Assembly: GCF_030848805.1 (NCBI RefSeq)
Contig: NC_092364.1
Span: 1,240,001 to 1,304,000 of the forward strand
Direction of reading: 5' to 3'
Source of the DNA: Temnothorax longispinosus
Lineage: Eukaryota > Arthropoda > Insecta > Hymenoptera > Formicidae
DNA: 64,000 nucleotides
Below are positions 27,601 through 37,501 of the stretch, piece by piece. The translations under genes and the position numbers were made by a program. A model generated the notes under the pieces. That model was not told the origin of the DNA. It did not search any database and saw only the letters and a list, made by a program, of their open reading frames with translations. Every line of letters starts with the position of its first letter. Positions within the stretch are counted from its first letter, which is position 1.

Positions 27601-30600
27601 CGAAGATGTTTCAGTTTTAACGACACCGATATCTTCATTCGTTACTACTGTCATTGTTATTATAAAGGACTTGGCTATTGTCATGTAGAGTTGGCATTTC
27701 TAAGAAAAGTTTCTGATAATATCTAATAGTATATCTAATATCTAATAGTATAGATCTATACTACTAAATTCGTGTTAAATTATTTATTTATATTCAACTT
27801 GAGTCATTTTTAACCATTCCTTTAGATTGCCACTGCTCTTGCTCAATATGTCATTAATTTAACTGAATCAATGAAGTTGAAATAATAAATTTCGACACAC
27901 ATGATGGTAGTTAAAAATAACAAAATGTTATTTAAGTCAAGGTATTAATTCATCCTTTAATATTTAACAGTGTATATGATTCGAACCTGTCGAATAGCAA
28001 TCTTAAAATATCGGCGCTTTAACCAGTACTCCGAAAGATTGCTAACGGATATTTAGTATCAAGAGAAAAGATATCGATGCTGGGACGGGGTATTTCTAAG
28101 GCCAATGCCGCAACCAGTGGCGTAGCGACGACACGGGGCGCCGACGCCTACTCTTATGCAGCCCGGTGTGCAGAGCTGCAAGCGTGCTGCGCGAGTCTGC
28201 AGGCGGTGGCGGCAGCGGCGGCAGCGATCGATTACTTTTACCGGTATATAGAAAGGAGCAAAGCGCGCGGTGGCGGCGGCGGCGGCGACTCCACCTCGTG
28301 TTCTCCAAGATTTCTCTCTCTTCCTCTCTTTCTCTCTTCTCTCTTCTCTCGAGAATGTGGGCATATTAACGACAATGGTCGTTGTTGCCGGTGCAAAACA
28401 CTTAGATATTACAAGTTTCTATTAGCATCGCATGTCGCGCATCGAGGTGCGTTACTTGTCGCCGTTAACGTTAATGTTAGTGCGAAGCGGTTTCCACGCT
28501 CGCGGCTCTGAACAATGAATCGCGTCTCAGCAGCCCCCCGTTCTCTCTTTCTATCTCTTGCGGTCTAAACCGCGGAAATCCTCGTATGCAAATAATATGT
28601 AATTTGGAATCATCCGACATAAAGTTAAATGCAGCGCTGCAATTTCAATCGTTGCGAATTTAAGCGTGATAAATTCACCGCACAAGATGTTCGGTGTATT
28701 TACACACCGAATGTATGAAAGCACAATTTACATCGAATTGATGTGTAAATATATGCAACTATAAATTTATTTCATTGCACGTTTCGGTATGTTTCAATGA
28801 ATATTACTGTGCCGTTTCGATTATTCATCAATTATTATTCAGTTGCCAATCGGCTCGCACGTAATTCAGCTCGACGTCAAAATGATTTTCGGCGGATCAG
28901 AATGTCGGGCGCGTTCAAAAAGCGATCGACGGGCAGCGCGGCGCGTTTGAAATTCCTCCAAGAAGCGAGCCTGTACAATCGAATCCATTGAGGCTAACGC
29001 ATACTTTGCCCCGCGGCGAATATCTATTTTTAACTATAATGTGGCATCCGTGTATATGACTACCGCGGCGCGTCTACCGATCGAGAGTACCAAGAGTCAA
29101 CGAGACTCGTCGTGGATGTCCAGCCGGAGTGTATGTACGCACGCGGTGAAACCACTCGTGAACGGGCGAGTGCGCGCGGCGGGAGATAAGTGTGAATTAA
29201 TGGCCGTTTGCCCCGGGGTCGAAAGGTCGAGTACACCAAATTGATACCCCGTACAGCGTACAACGAGAGAGAGAGAGAAAGCAGACGCAGCTGCCCGTTT
29301 CTAATACCCGATACGTAACCCGAGCGTTCGTTCGTCGAATATCTACGCACGCCGGAAAAATTGCATTGAGCTGTTTAACCCTTCACCTCTCCCGCTCACA
29401 CGCTCCACCTATAATGTGCATCCTACTCTGCGCGCGTTCGGCAGAACGTCGAGGTCAGATCGTTCCGTCGACGGATGCGAAACGAGCTAACGTATCGACG
29501 ATAAGCACTTTCAATACGATAAAACATCGGAAACGGAATTTCTCGCAAACCCAAGTGAAGTCTGTGCCGTACGCCAGATGGAAACTGGAAACTTGCCGTT
29601 AGAAATCAATGTTTTCTCTCGGATTTGCGTATACTCGGCAATGAGGAGAGAATTTCTCTATGGCACTTGAAACAAAAGTAATAATTAAATAAAGTTTAAT
29701 CTAAGAAACGCGCGAGCCAGGCTCATTTGAAATGCGACACGGCGCGGCGCCGCGGGAAGTGCAATGCGCGAGGAATAATAAGGTATGCCATAATTTATTT
29801 GCTTTCATAATAAAGTCCGTTACTCGAGCTCCGTGGATGAGCGCGGACGTTTAGTTTGACTTGGGCGTTACGACGAGCGAAACAATGACGTATTGCGGTG
29901 GTGCAACGACTGTACCCGTGTTGCGTGTCTATTTTCGTTGGATTTAACCGCCGTCACCGCCCGACATAGCGGATAAGTTATCCGCGCGCGCTTCACAGCA
30001 GATCGAAAATGCCGCGATTATTTATACATTCGACATACGTTCCGCAAGGCGAGTTCCGTCATAAAGAAGCCCCAAGATGTTCCGCGAAATTGCTACGAGT
30101 GAGAGGAAAAAAAAATATGCGCATGAATTAAATCGGCGCTCTCCGCCAGAAGCGGTAGCGGAGCGACCGGTGTATGTACGTATGAAGTTTCACTTCTGGT
30201 ACACCTTTCATCAAAATGGAAAACAGGAAACGGGAAACGCGAGGATATGCGCAATGTCGTCGACCGAAGCTGGAAATTCTGCTCAGAGTTTACGTTACAC
30301 AAGTTACGAAGTGACAACGCAAGAAACGGAACACCCGCGGCCGTCGGATTCTCGCGAGCTTCTCGGCAACGCAAACACGAGTCGCGCCAACTAATTCGCT
30401 CGGTAAAAGGTCGGATTTTGACGGCGGAATTCCCCGTTCCTCGAGGTCGATTGCATATCTCGGTTTTAGCGGAAAGGAAAAGGGTCTAACAGAGGCGGCG
30501 GACGTTTTATATCCTCGCGCGAGCATTATAACGAAATATCGCAACGCGGCGCGGCGCCCATCGGGAACGCAACGAAGGAAATCGCGAGAGTAGGATTCTG

Positions 30601-31631
30601 GAACGGGGCCAGGACGGTTGCTAGGACCTGAGATCGGCCTTAAAGTGGAATTTCAGTTTCCTCGTGAAATGTGTCGCTCCTGGCCGAAACGGTCTTATTA
30701 ACATTTATAGCGCGGATTTAACGGCGCGTTCGCCGTAAATTTCGCAACTCCCTGATCCCGTGGAAAGCACGCAGGAACAGCCGTTTTTCTCTTTAATCCT
30801 TGACGACGCGAAATTTGTACACGTCACTATTCGTATATTTTACAGGCCGAATTATATAGAGTAAAGTATTTGTAAAAACCACGTACAATTTTAAATGAAT
30901 AACTTTGGACATACACGGTAAATGTATGTACGCGATGAACGGCATTTGAAAACTTGGTTTCTGAAGTTTTTGTATGTATACTTGATATTAGTATACGTAG
31001 TAGTTAACGAATTAAAAAAAAATGTATTTTTATTTCTTCTACGCTACATTGCGACAAAGTTTGAAGGATTAAACTTTTAAATACAATTTGCAAGGCCCGT
31101 TCATCACGTACACATCCAAAGTTATTAAAGTTTAAAACTGCATACGGATATTTTGTAAATATTCCGCATTCATAGTTGAAGGTGCGCGAAACGCGAGCCA
31201 TCGACATAAAAATTGCGCAGCCAGCAACATACTCATCTTGAGAGATAATTAGGCTATATGCGGTACAATTGTTATAGCGCTCGGCTCGCAATAGCTAACA
31301 GGGTCACCGTGTTAATCAAGACCACCGGCAGGACGGAAGAACAGCGGGACGCAGCCTTTAATCCATTTGCGCTCATGAGCATAAACCGCCTCCATTATCA
31401 ACCGCGGGCCATTCCGCCGCGAACGAAGCGCAGGCTGAGAAAAAAAATGGCACACGCCTCGTAAAGATCATTTGAGGTTCTTGAGTCCCTCCGACCATTT
31501 CATTTCGTTATTACAACGATCCGTTCTGTCGCCGGGAATAAATCTTGATTAAATTAATTTCGTTCGTCCGCTCGCCGCGTTACGGCTCCTTCACCAATTA
31601 CACTCGGACGCTTATGCAGTGTTCTCCCTTG

Positions 31632-31689
<58 letters not shown>

Positions 31690-34600
31690 GCTCGCTCGTG
31701 TATAAGGATTAAAGAGACCGCCGACGCAAAAACGGATAAAAAAAAGCGTCGGCGTAATGCGCGCGAGAACGAGGCTTTGGACGATGACTTCCGCGGTAAC
31801 GACCTGGCAAAGGAAAAGGAAAAAAGAAACAGAAAAGAGGTGAGACGTCGCGTAACGCCAATCAACCGAGAACCGGTGTGTCGCGGGTTTGCCTTTCGCG
31901 GTGCGCAACGACGTGCACTAATTGTGGTACGAGACGCTCCTCACGTTACACAGGTTCATACGATTGCGTCACGGATGCGTGCCAGTTTCTGCTGCCTACG
32001 TGCGGCCTTGAAACGCGATGTCAATGTCGCGCGATACTCTTCCGTTTTCGTTTTCCTTCCGCGGTTCGTCTTCCGCCTTTGAAATGCAACTCGATGAGTC
32101 GAGATAATAATTTTTAAGAACATGGACAAAAAGTCATCTTATCCCTACATCTATAGCCTTGGCCAAAATTATTAGGGGCACCCTCATAATCATTATGCTG
32201 TACTAAATCCCAGGAAAGACTTCTATTGTTTAAAAGTTGTTTAATAAATTGCATAAAAATAAGAGAAAATTGTTGGGGCTAAGTGATATTCTATTTCTTC
32301 CAAAAGTAAATGTTTATTTTGAAATACTTTATTTTAATAGGTTGCCTAGTAAAGTTTTGGCTAAGACTGTATTTGCCTTCTTATCAAGAAGTACAAATAA
32401 AACAAATGAGCTTTAGTTTTTACTATCTTGCTCCATCGATATCAAACGCGTGTGTGTCTCGTTCTTATTCTCGCTAATCTTATTATTTTCTTGGGTTGTA
32501 CCTTGCTTTTATTTTCTCTCAAACTCACACACCATCGCTCACGAAAACGTGGTGATGAGTACGTGATCGCAATATATTGAACTCCGGCGCTCGTGCGCTT
32601 GCTAAGTCTAAATGCAGCGAATTAGTCATTCCTGCGGGATAGACTTTTCTTAATTCGCCGGCGACGATATATCCCGTGTACGCTCGACGTGATACGAAAC
32701 ACAGTACGAAACGTTAATGCCGAACACGTGCTGCTCGCTCAAGAGAGGATAATTTTCTGCACAGACGGCACTGATAAGTGCTTAGACGGGCCGTATGTGA
32801 AAGAACGTCGTTGTACCACTTCGTCGAGCAACATTAACCGATCGGGTGAAGCTAAGCCTTGAATTTAAGCTGTGTACACACGGTGCAGGCGCGCGTAATC
32901 CTCGCGTCAGTGCTCGGCGGCAGCAAACTTGAGATTGCACGAAAGCGTTACAACAATGAACATAATAAATCACAATAAATTATAATGAAACATAATAAAT
33001 TTTCCCTAAACTTGTAAATTTATGTAACCCCTTCACGTGTTCGTTTATAGAACAAATCTCTTCTTTATCGATCTGAAAACACGGAACAATTAATCGAACA
33101 ATTAATCTGAACGCGGGATTTAATCGAACGTTTAAACGTCGTAAATGTGTTGCGAGATACACGCTCTGATCCTTGAGTAAATCTTAAGACTATCGTTATC
33201 GGAGAAAACTCTGTGAAAATACCAACGCGATGATACAGAACATGTGTCTCGCCGAGTCGAAAATATACTGCAAACTGCCGCAATTTTAGCGCGATCTTTG
33301 ACCCACGGTCTAGGCTAGGGAGGAATGTTTCCGCGTCCCGAGCTCGAAGTGTATATCGAGCGTTAACGTTGTAAATGTTATATTCGCGTCACGCGCACGA
33401 TACGCAATTCAAACAAAGTTCTATTTCACGGCGCGCGCCGCAATTTGCGCGCACGTAGCGTTTATGAATCATTTGCCGCGTCACAACATCACCTACGTTA
33501 CATAACAAAAGGTCGCGTGTCGTGTTGTACAGCGGCGGACAAGCCGCACGTGAGAAATATCCTCGAAACTGAACACCAAACGAAATTTTTTTCCAACGCG
33601 ATTCTGCGAGCGCGACACGCCATCACTCACAACGTGGCGGGATCGAAATTCGATTAGTCAGAAATACTGCTGACTACAATCTTAAAATATAGCGGGCTAT
33701 ATCAAGCCTCAATCCCTAAATAGACAGATAGGCAGATCGGAATTTAATTCCAAGAACGTCGGCTTGAGAATCGCGGACGTTTGCGAGAACGTTTGACATT
33801 CGTCAACAATACTGTTAAATATTAAAGGATAAAATTTAAACCCAATATCTTGAGTTAAATAACATTTGGTTATTGCCAACTACCATGTATATATGTATAT
33901 GTCAAAACTTATTATTTTAACACAAAACAGAATTATTAATTCCATTGGTTTAGTTAAATTAACGATATATCGAATAGGAGCAGTAACCTATAGGAATGGT
34001 TAAAAATAACTCAAATTGAATATAATTGGACCCTACGAATTTAATAGTGGACCAATTTTAACTGCGCAGAAAGAGAACGATTCCGAATGGTTCCGCGAGA
34101 ATCGCGAGATCGCCATCTTCCACGCCTTCGCTCCAATTCGCGTTATCTTTATAATCAACATTAGACACGTGGTCGGATCGATAAGGGAAAATTACGCGCT
34201 CGAACAGAACGAGATTCGCCGGTATTATAGAGGCACGTGGCGGCAGGTAGAACGAGGCAAGAAAGTCACGTCAAGGCTCTTGTCGTCGACCTTCGCCGTG
34301 GCTCGATCAAATCGTAACTATCTGAAATCGTAGCTAGTAGCCGTTCCGCGAGTGGAACATTTCAGAATCCCGCGCGTCGTCTTGTGATTATGCATACACG
34401 TTGAATATAAATCACCGATCTCATTTTAATTTACCGTCGGACAAACAGGAAGCCGCGTTTATATCTCGCTTGGATTTTCTAATCGCGCATTTAAAAATTA
34501 CACAACTCATCTCGCTGTTAAATATTAAAAGATAAAATGTGGGCTAATACCTTGAGTTAAATAACACTTCGTTATTTTCAACTACCATGTGTGTCGAAAT

Positions 34601-36066
34601 TTATCATTTTAACGCAAAACAGTATTTTAACTTCATTGATTTAATTAAATTAACATTGTTTCAGTTAAATTAGCAGCACGTTAAGTAACAGCGGCAATCT
34701 ATAGGAATGGTTATAAAAATGACTCGAATTGAGGATAATTTGACACTACGAAATTAACAGCGCTGTACCATCCTGCATATAAACTAATGTCTTTCTAAAC
34801 AAAAATATGAAAAGTTTCTATTCTCATAAATTAAAAGAATTGTCCGTAGAACAAAGTCTGCACGTAAGTAGATCCGCAATGATCGCGAAGAAAATTACGG
34901 CGGCGAGTTGGAGAATTGCGCGATATTTCGTCTTGAATATGTAACATAATTATCTTCGTGAAAACAAGAAATAGGACGTACAGTTCTATGTCCGTAAACT
35001 GGAAGAATCGTTTATAGAATGATGAAGTTGATACGAAAAGTGGGTATACACGGATTTGCAGTGGTCGCGAGGAAAATTACGGTGGCGCGTTCAGTGATAA
35101 TAATAAAAGTATACCGCGCGACACGAAGCGGATCAATGCAACTTTTTCCACTCGCGCGATTATCTCTTTTCACCGCTCACGGTGATAAACGGGGTAAGCC
35201 CAAGATGGGACCCAAATTGGATAATAGCGAGTAGCAGAAGCTGCGTTCTCAAGCGTCTTTCTCTTTCCTCCTATTTATTTTCTTTATTTTTCCCCGCAAT
35301 CACGGCGCTTTCGCGAGGAGCGCGACAAACTCCGGCGGAGATATAATCCGACGGATAAATTCAACGAGTCGAATGTTGGTCGACATTAATAATGCGACGA
35401 GTCGGAAATGCGGATTGAGCTATATACGTGTAATGCGATATTTGTTAATTAACGATTTTAGCAATATGCCCTCGTCAAATATTCAAATTCGGGATGTAAT
35501 ATAATTATGATTACATATACTAACTCCACTCTGCATCACGCATTGCGTCGCACATAAATTACACGACTGACGCGCTTTGGTTAAAAGCAAACAAATAATT
35601 ACTATCATTAATAACAATTAACATCATGCGTGGAATGATCAGACATACAGTATTTCGTTATGCAATAATTATAGTTTTATGCAATGTATATATATATGAT
35701 TATAATGTATCGTTTGTACATACATCATTTTATCAAAAAATACACAATCCGCTCCGTACATGGGTACATGATCTATGATCTATGTTCAAGATAATCTTGC
35801 AAATATATATTCGTTTAAAAAATCGCGCGATCACGTGACCGCGAGAGGAAACATTTACGCAGATACGTTCAGGCTGTAATCTTTCAAAGACAAAAACGCA
35901 ATTATTCGATTCCGCTATCACGTGACCGCGGGACAGAATGTATCGGTGATAGTGTGATACGTTCACTCACCCTGGAGATGCGCAGGGGTTGATGCGTGTC
36001 GCAGCCGCCGTGCATGCGGAAGCCCCAGGGGGACCCGCCGTAGAGGGTGACTTCCCTCGCGCTCAT
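1..36066 (-). CDS. Large PDZ-domain scaffold protein, 5 coding exons seen, 3' end beyond window
   Basis: The gene is assembled from five exons: 35971-36066, 11879-12030, 11677-11753, 11523-11585 and 1-4012 (still open at the edge). All junctions are GT-AG and the phases agree: 4400 coding bases leave exactly the two-base remainder seen at base 1. At least 1,466 residues are encoded here. Residues 1-83 form one PDZ domain with the carboxylate-loop motif SPWGF, followed by a basic linker and a Thr-rich run. The rest is long, charged and probably disordered. N-terminal PDZ domains of this PWGF type occur in actin/Z-disc scaffolds (Zasp/PDLIM, synaptopodin-2); a cytoskeletal scaffold role is inference from that. 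I do not recognise a precise orthologue name. No LIM domain is visible within the window. The acceptor at 4012 (TAG) has only a short pyrimidine tract and is the least certain junction. Confidence 0.8.
4013..8210. other. Intron 4 of PDZ gene, distal part; no gene seen
   Basis: This sequence lies between the giant exon and the nested frame. Only short overlapping open frames with arginine-rich, CpG-driven composition occur, and none has family-like motifs or paired splice sites. GC-rich stretches at 5200-6250 and 6580-6980 alternate with AT-rich ones. A 9-bp unit (TTACATTAT) is repeated about 3.3 times at 8051-8080. Confidence 0.6.
8211..9260 (-). CDS. Hypothetical 349-aa protein nested in PDZ intron (or alternative 3' exon)
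   Basis: A complete ATG-to-TAG frame of 349 codons on the same strand as the host gene. An in-frame TGA lies four codons upstream of the ATG, and the start context has A at -3. The N-terminal ~160 residues are very basic. The C-terminal half has balanced, protein-like composition: an amphipathic block EREYYEHLEALKFLIDPPP, a second YADTLDRIVAEHLKIERTM, a KTVRFKDEVEG segment, and an acidic tail ending NVFDVETRNGR. No known domain is recognised. All plausible acceptors in this frame (for example the CAG at 9237-9239) give phase 0, whereas PDZ exon 4 ends in phase 1, so it cannot simply be the next exon. A separate nested gene or an isoform with an unseen linking exon both remain possible. Confidence 0.5.
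   Translation of the reverse strand: MKLLDCIQCLTTLKRRNSSRRRNCETTDPLVMTKRPPTRRQHYHHRRSEPAQKVTSSRSNVRFLTTIRSFGASWKRRGLARTRSKHETRPKSRRLLAGDDEARSKGVGIPRTVNGVHLKRKRKIPAKSVETSGRGNDTGRPRREEVNVAGRRAGELEREYYEHLEALKFLIDPPPCFRNTETRQNFENKLNSLDFRRMNTVAIPAGPGTNGHQDPGSPDGFRCPIRANDTHERGRSYADTLDRIVAEHLKIERTMIDLFVRAPILKGRHSEQVSPARENKTVRFKDEVEGSGTSVELWEKGLRPEGEGREAGGMEFDDLVKTEENSDFSRDRAPDESSNVFDVETRNGR
9597..9822. repeat. Two-copy tandem duplication, period about 115 bp
   Basis: Copy 1 is about 9597-9711 and copy 2 about 9712-9822. Both start AATTGTCGACT and contain CGAAATTACGTTGTCGTGAT and CATAATTATCAACAG, with scattered substitutions and a shorter A-run in copy 2. Noncoding, intronic. Confidence 0.85.
9823..11522. 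other. Intron 4 of PDZ gene, proximal part
   Basis: Apart from the candidate exon island around 9.9-10.4 kb I see no gene. The segment 10950-11500 is AT-rich with poly-T and simple sequence near the exon 4 donor. Confidence 0.5.
9881..10387 (-). other. Candidate coding exon or alternative 5' exon, unproven
   Basis: A GC-rich island inside PDZ intron 4. In one minus frame the last ~85 codons have credible protein composition (SFSKPADPTFLLSLGEHLVE, then SNRIFKSRRLFEE) down to a stop at 9881. The upstream part is Cys/Arg/Thr-rich and unconvincing. I find no clean acceptor with a pyrimidine tract and only a weak donor (GTGCAT), so I do not place it in the gene model. Confidence 0.25.
11523..11585 (-). 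CDS. PDZ gene coding exon 4
   Basis: The exon is 63 bases, a multiple of three, with phase 1 at both ends and GCAG/GTAAGT sites. It encodes a Thr/Arg-rich linker (ITTRTTTTTRTRPETER). Being phase-symmetric, it could be skipped without a frameshift, so it is a possible cassette exon (inference). Confidence 0.65.
11677..11753 (-). CDS. PDZ gene coding exon 3
   Basis: The exon is 77 bases between a TCGCAG acceptor and a GTACGT donor. It completes the glutamine of LGLNQ and encodes ENIGSPKRRIYRSSLQ followed by a Thr-rich tail. It is a basic linker directly after the PDZ domain, with no domain of its own. It ends in phase 1. Confidence 0.75.
11879..12030 (-). CDS. PDZ gene coding exon 2 (second half of PDZ)
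   Basis: A TTTTAG acceptor and a GTAAGT donor bound 152 bases. They encode VNPGSKAAQQGVREGD, then an INGR strand and the alpha-B helix region NSEAHALLRNSGEQLK, closing with LGLNQ. This is the canonical second half of a PDZ domain: the GxxAxxxGxxxGD-I-xING pattern is complete. The exon ends in phase 2. Confidence 0.9.
18628..18680. repeat. (GA)n microsatellite
   Basis: Nearly pure GA dinucleotides, interrupted by a short AAAAA. Intronic. The apparent Arg-Glu repeat protein read through it is an artefact. Confidence 0.95.
22985..23045 (+). repeat. tRNA-like pol III promoter element (tRNA relic or SINE head)
   Basis: TGGTGTAGCGG at 22987-22997 matches an internal A box. GAGTTCAAATACC at about 23029-23041 resembles a B box at tRNA spacing, and CTCCAA sits in the anticodon-loop position. 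The acceptor stem does not pair well, so this is not called a functional tRNA. It may be a tRNA pseudogene or the head of a tRNA-derived SINE. Confidence 0.35.
27760..27974 (-). mobile_element. MITE family 1, copy A (inverted, about 215 bp)
   Basis: This is the reverse-orientation relative of the copies at 33.8, 34.5 and 37.1 kb. It shares AACTACCAT, the TTTTAACCATTCCT-type segment and the terminal ATTTAACAGTG. The left end is eroded. It has no coding capacity. Confidence 0.75.
27974..28038 (-). repeat. tRNA-like pol III promoter element next to MITE copy A
   Basis: On the minus strand, CTGGTTAAAGCGCCG resembles an A box and CAGGTTCGAATCA a B box at tRNA-like spacing. The outer stem does not fold convincingly. 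It is probably a tRNA-derived relic abutting the MITE end. Confidence 0.35.
28195..28292. repeat. GCN/GGC trinucleotide-rich island
   Basis: GGCGGTGGCGGCAGCGGCGG-type runs at 28201-28230 and again at 28268-28290, inside a GC-rich patch of the large intron. Frames through it give Ala or Gly runs. No splice-bounded exon could be confirmed. Confidence 0.7.
31636..31687. repeat. (GA)n microsatellite
   Basis: About 26 uninterrupted GA units in the PDZ intron. Confidence 0.97.
32154..32369. mobile_element. Tc1/mariner-like MITE, 216 bp
   Basis: The element is bounded by TA dinucleotides at 32152-32153 and 32370-32371, the usual Tc1/mariner target. Its ends are inverted repeats: TAGCCTTGGCCAAAATTATT at the left, and CAGTCTTAGCCAAAACTTTA read inward from the right. 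The centre is AT-rich with no transposase frame, so it is a non-autonomous derivative. Confidence 0.8.
33811..34050 (+). mobile_element. MITE family 1, copy B (about 240 bp)
   Basis: It begins ACTGTTAAATATTAAAGG and ends near CTACGAATTTAATAGTG. It shares CTTGAGTTAAATAACA, AACTACCATG and TATAGGAATGGTTA with copies C and D. Noncoding. Confidence 0.82.
34513..34763 (+). mobile_element. MITE family 1, copy C (about 250 bp)
   Basis: The order of segments matches copy B, from GCTGTTAAATATTAAAAG to CACTACGAAATTAACAGCGC. It carries a short internal duplication around the TTAAATTAA segment that makes it the longest copy. Confidence 0.82.
35971..36066 (-). CDS. PDZ gene coding exon 1 (start codon, first half of PDZ)
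   Basis: ATG at 36066-36064 opens 32 codons that contain GSPWGFRMHGG, the PDZ carboxylate-binding loop and flanking strands, and end LRISR. The exon ends exactly on a codon at a strong donor (GTGAGT, 35970-35965). It fits exon 2, which begins VNPGSKAA, in phase 0. Nothing else in the surrounding CpG-rich sequence looks coding. Confidence 0.85.
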
Positions 36067-37091
36067 CCCGCGTCGACACCCCCGCTCGCACCGTCGACAC
36101 GCGCATCCGGTCTTTCCCGCGTCACGTCACACGTCGCGTCGCGTCGCGTAATAATCGTGTATGCGCGGCTAAGTTCGCGACACTCGAGCCCGCATCGCGC
36201 GGACCGCCGCGCGGGGAGGGTGGGGAGGCGAGACGACGGCGACGCTTCTCGGCGTGGCGTAACTCCGGTCCGGAGTAAACTCCGGTCCGGCGACGCGAAA
36301 TCAGGCGCGAAATCCCATCGTCGTCGTCGTCGACGACGGGCCCCGTTTACGCCCACCGATGCAAAACGCGACGTTAAATCGCACGCACGCACGTACAATA
36401 CGCGCGCACACACGCGCGACCCACACTCGTTCGTGGCTCGCGTTGAACTGACGGCGCGCGTCCTTCCTCCCACCCTCGCCATTACGCCCCCGCGCGCGTA
36501 GTAATCCGCGCGCGTACGCGCGCCCTCTCACCCTCCCCGCCCGCCCACCTGGTTTCGCACTCCGCGGGGGTGCGTGGCCTCCCCAGGACCAGGACCGCAA
36601 TTCGGAGGCTTCTCCCGTTGCCCCGAGCACAATTTCTCTCTCTGCCTCGCGATTTTCTCGGAATCGTTTGGCGAGATCATTCCTGGAATTTTGCTTTTAT
36701 TAGAATCTCTCTTTGACTTTTGTTATAGAATATTTTCTCGAGAGAGGAAACGATTCGTCGCAATACGTGTTCTGGTTTTTTAGGCCCAGAGTTCTCCACC
36801 GGTACCGTCTTCTATCTATATCCCGCACGCGCTTTTATTTTTTCCTTTTGCGCTTTATCGTTGTTCTCCACACGACGCGTACTCTCTCAACATTTTCACG
36901 GGCGATCAACACTGACTACCGCCCGTTTATCACGGATTCCCTCCTGCCCCCTCCCATCGAACGAAAAAAGTTTGTTACGCGCTTAGATAGTCCTAGAACA
37001 ACTCGTTCTTTTTGTTTCTTTACCGCAAAAGACTATCCTTTTTTCTTGATGTCCTAGAAAATAAAACATATTACTTAGATATAATGTAACC

Positions 37092-37320
37092 GCACTGTAA
37101 AATACTAAAGGATGAAATTTAAACCAATACCTTGAGTCAGGTAACATTTTGTTATTTTTAACTACCATGCGTGTCGAAATTTATTATTTTAAAATATTAG
37201 TTAACTCATCTACTGTTTTAATTAAATTAACGACATATTGAGTAGGAGCAGTGGCGATCTACAGAAATTGTTAAAACGACTCAATTTGAGTATAATTTGA
37301 CACTACGAATTTAACAGTGC
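37092..37320 (+). mobile_element. MITE family 1, copy D (229 bp, best-preserved ends)
   Basis: The ends GCACTGTAAAAT and ATTTAACAGTGC form a 12-bp terminal inverted repeat with one mismatch. The internal sequence matches copies B and C. It lies in the intergenic region rather than the intron. Confidence 0.85.
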
Positions 37321-37477
37321 GTAAAGATGAGATAAAATATACTTTTATATAAACATTCTTTAGTTATAGCGTTTAATCCATTTCTGGAACGACATTCCCG
37401 ATTATAAAGCATTTTAAGGAATTCATATTCTTTTATGCTTAGGGACACGAAAATGGCGGAATTGGGGAAGAGAAAGA

Positions 37478-37501
37478 AGGAAGGAAGGAAGGAAGGAAGG
37501 G
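37478..37501. repeat. (GGAA)n microsatellite
   Basis: About six GGAA units upstream of FAF2. Confidence 0.9.

Larger units (their letters stand above)
12031..35970. other. Intron 1 of PDZ gene, about 24 kb
   Basis: This is a single intron by the gene model, running from the donor at 35970 to the acceptor at 12031. No convincing coding exon was found on either strand. It holds MITE copies near 27.8, 33.9 and 34.6 kb, a Tc1-like MITE at 32.15 kb, GA microsatellites at 18.6 and 31.6 kb, tRNA-like boxes near 23.0 and 28.0 kb, and GC-rich islands near 23.5-23.8, 26.5-27.05 and 28.1-28.3 kb. The remainder mixes CpG-rich and AT-rich unique sequence and could hold enhancers or alternative promoters, but none is demonstrable here. 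Confidence 0.7.

Noticed and set aside
28077..28511. Plus-strand frame with Ala and Gly runs (144 codons)
   Set aside because: Driven by GCN/GGC repeats. Opposite-strand frames are also open and no splice partner is visible.
12031..35970. Autonomous transposon or viral insertion in the large intron
   Set aside because: No transposase, reverse transcriptase, integrase or viral protein motif appears in any frame. Only short non-autonomous elements are found.
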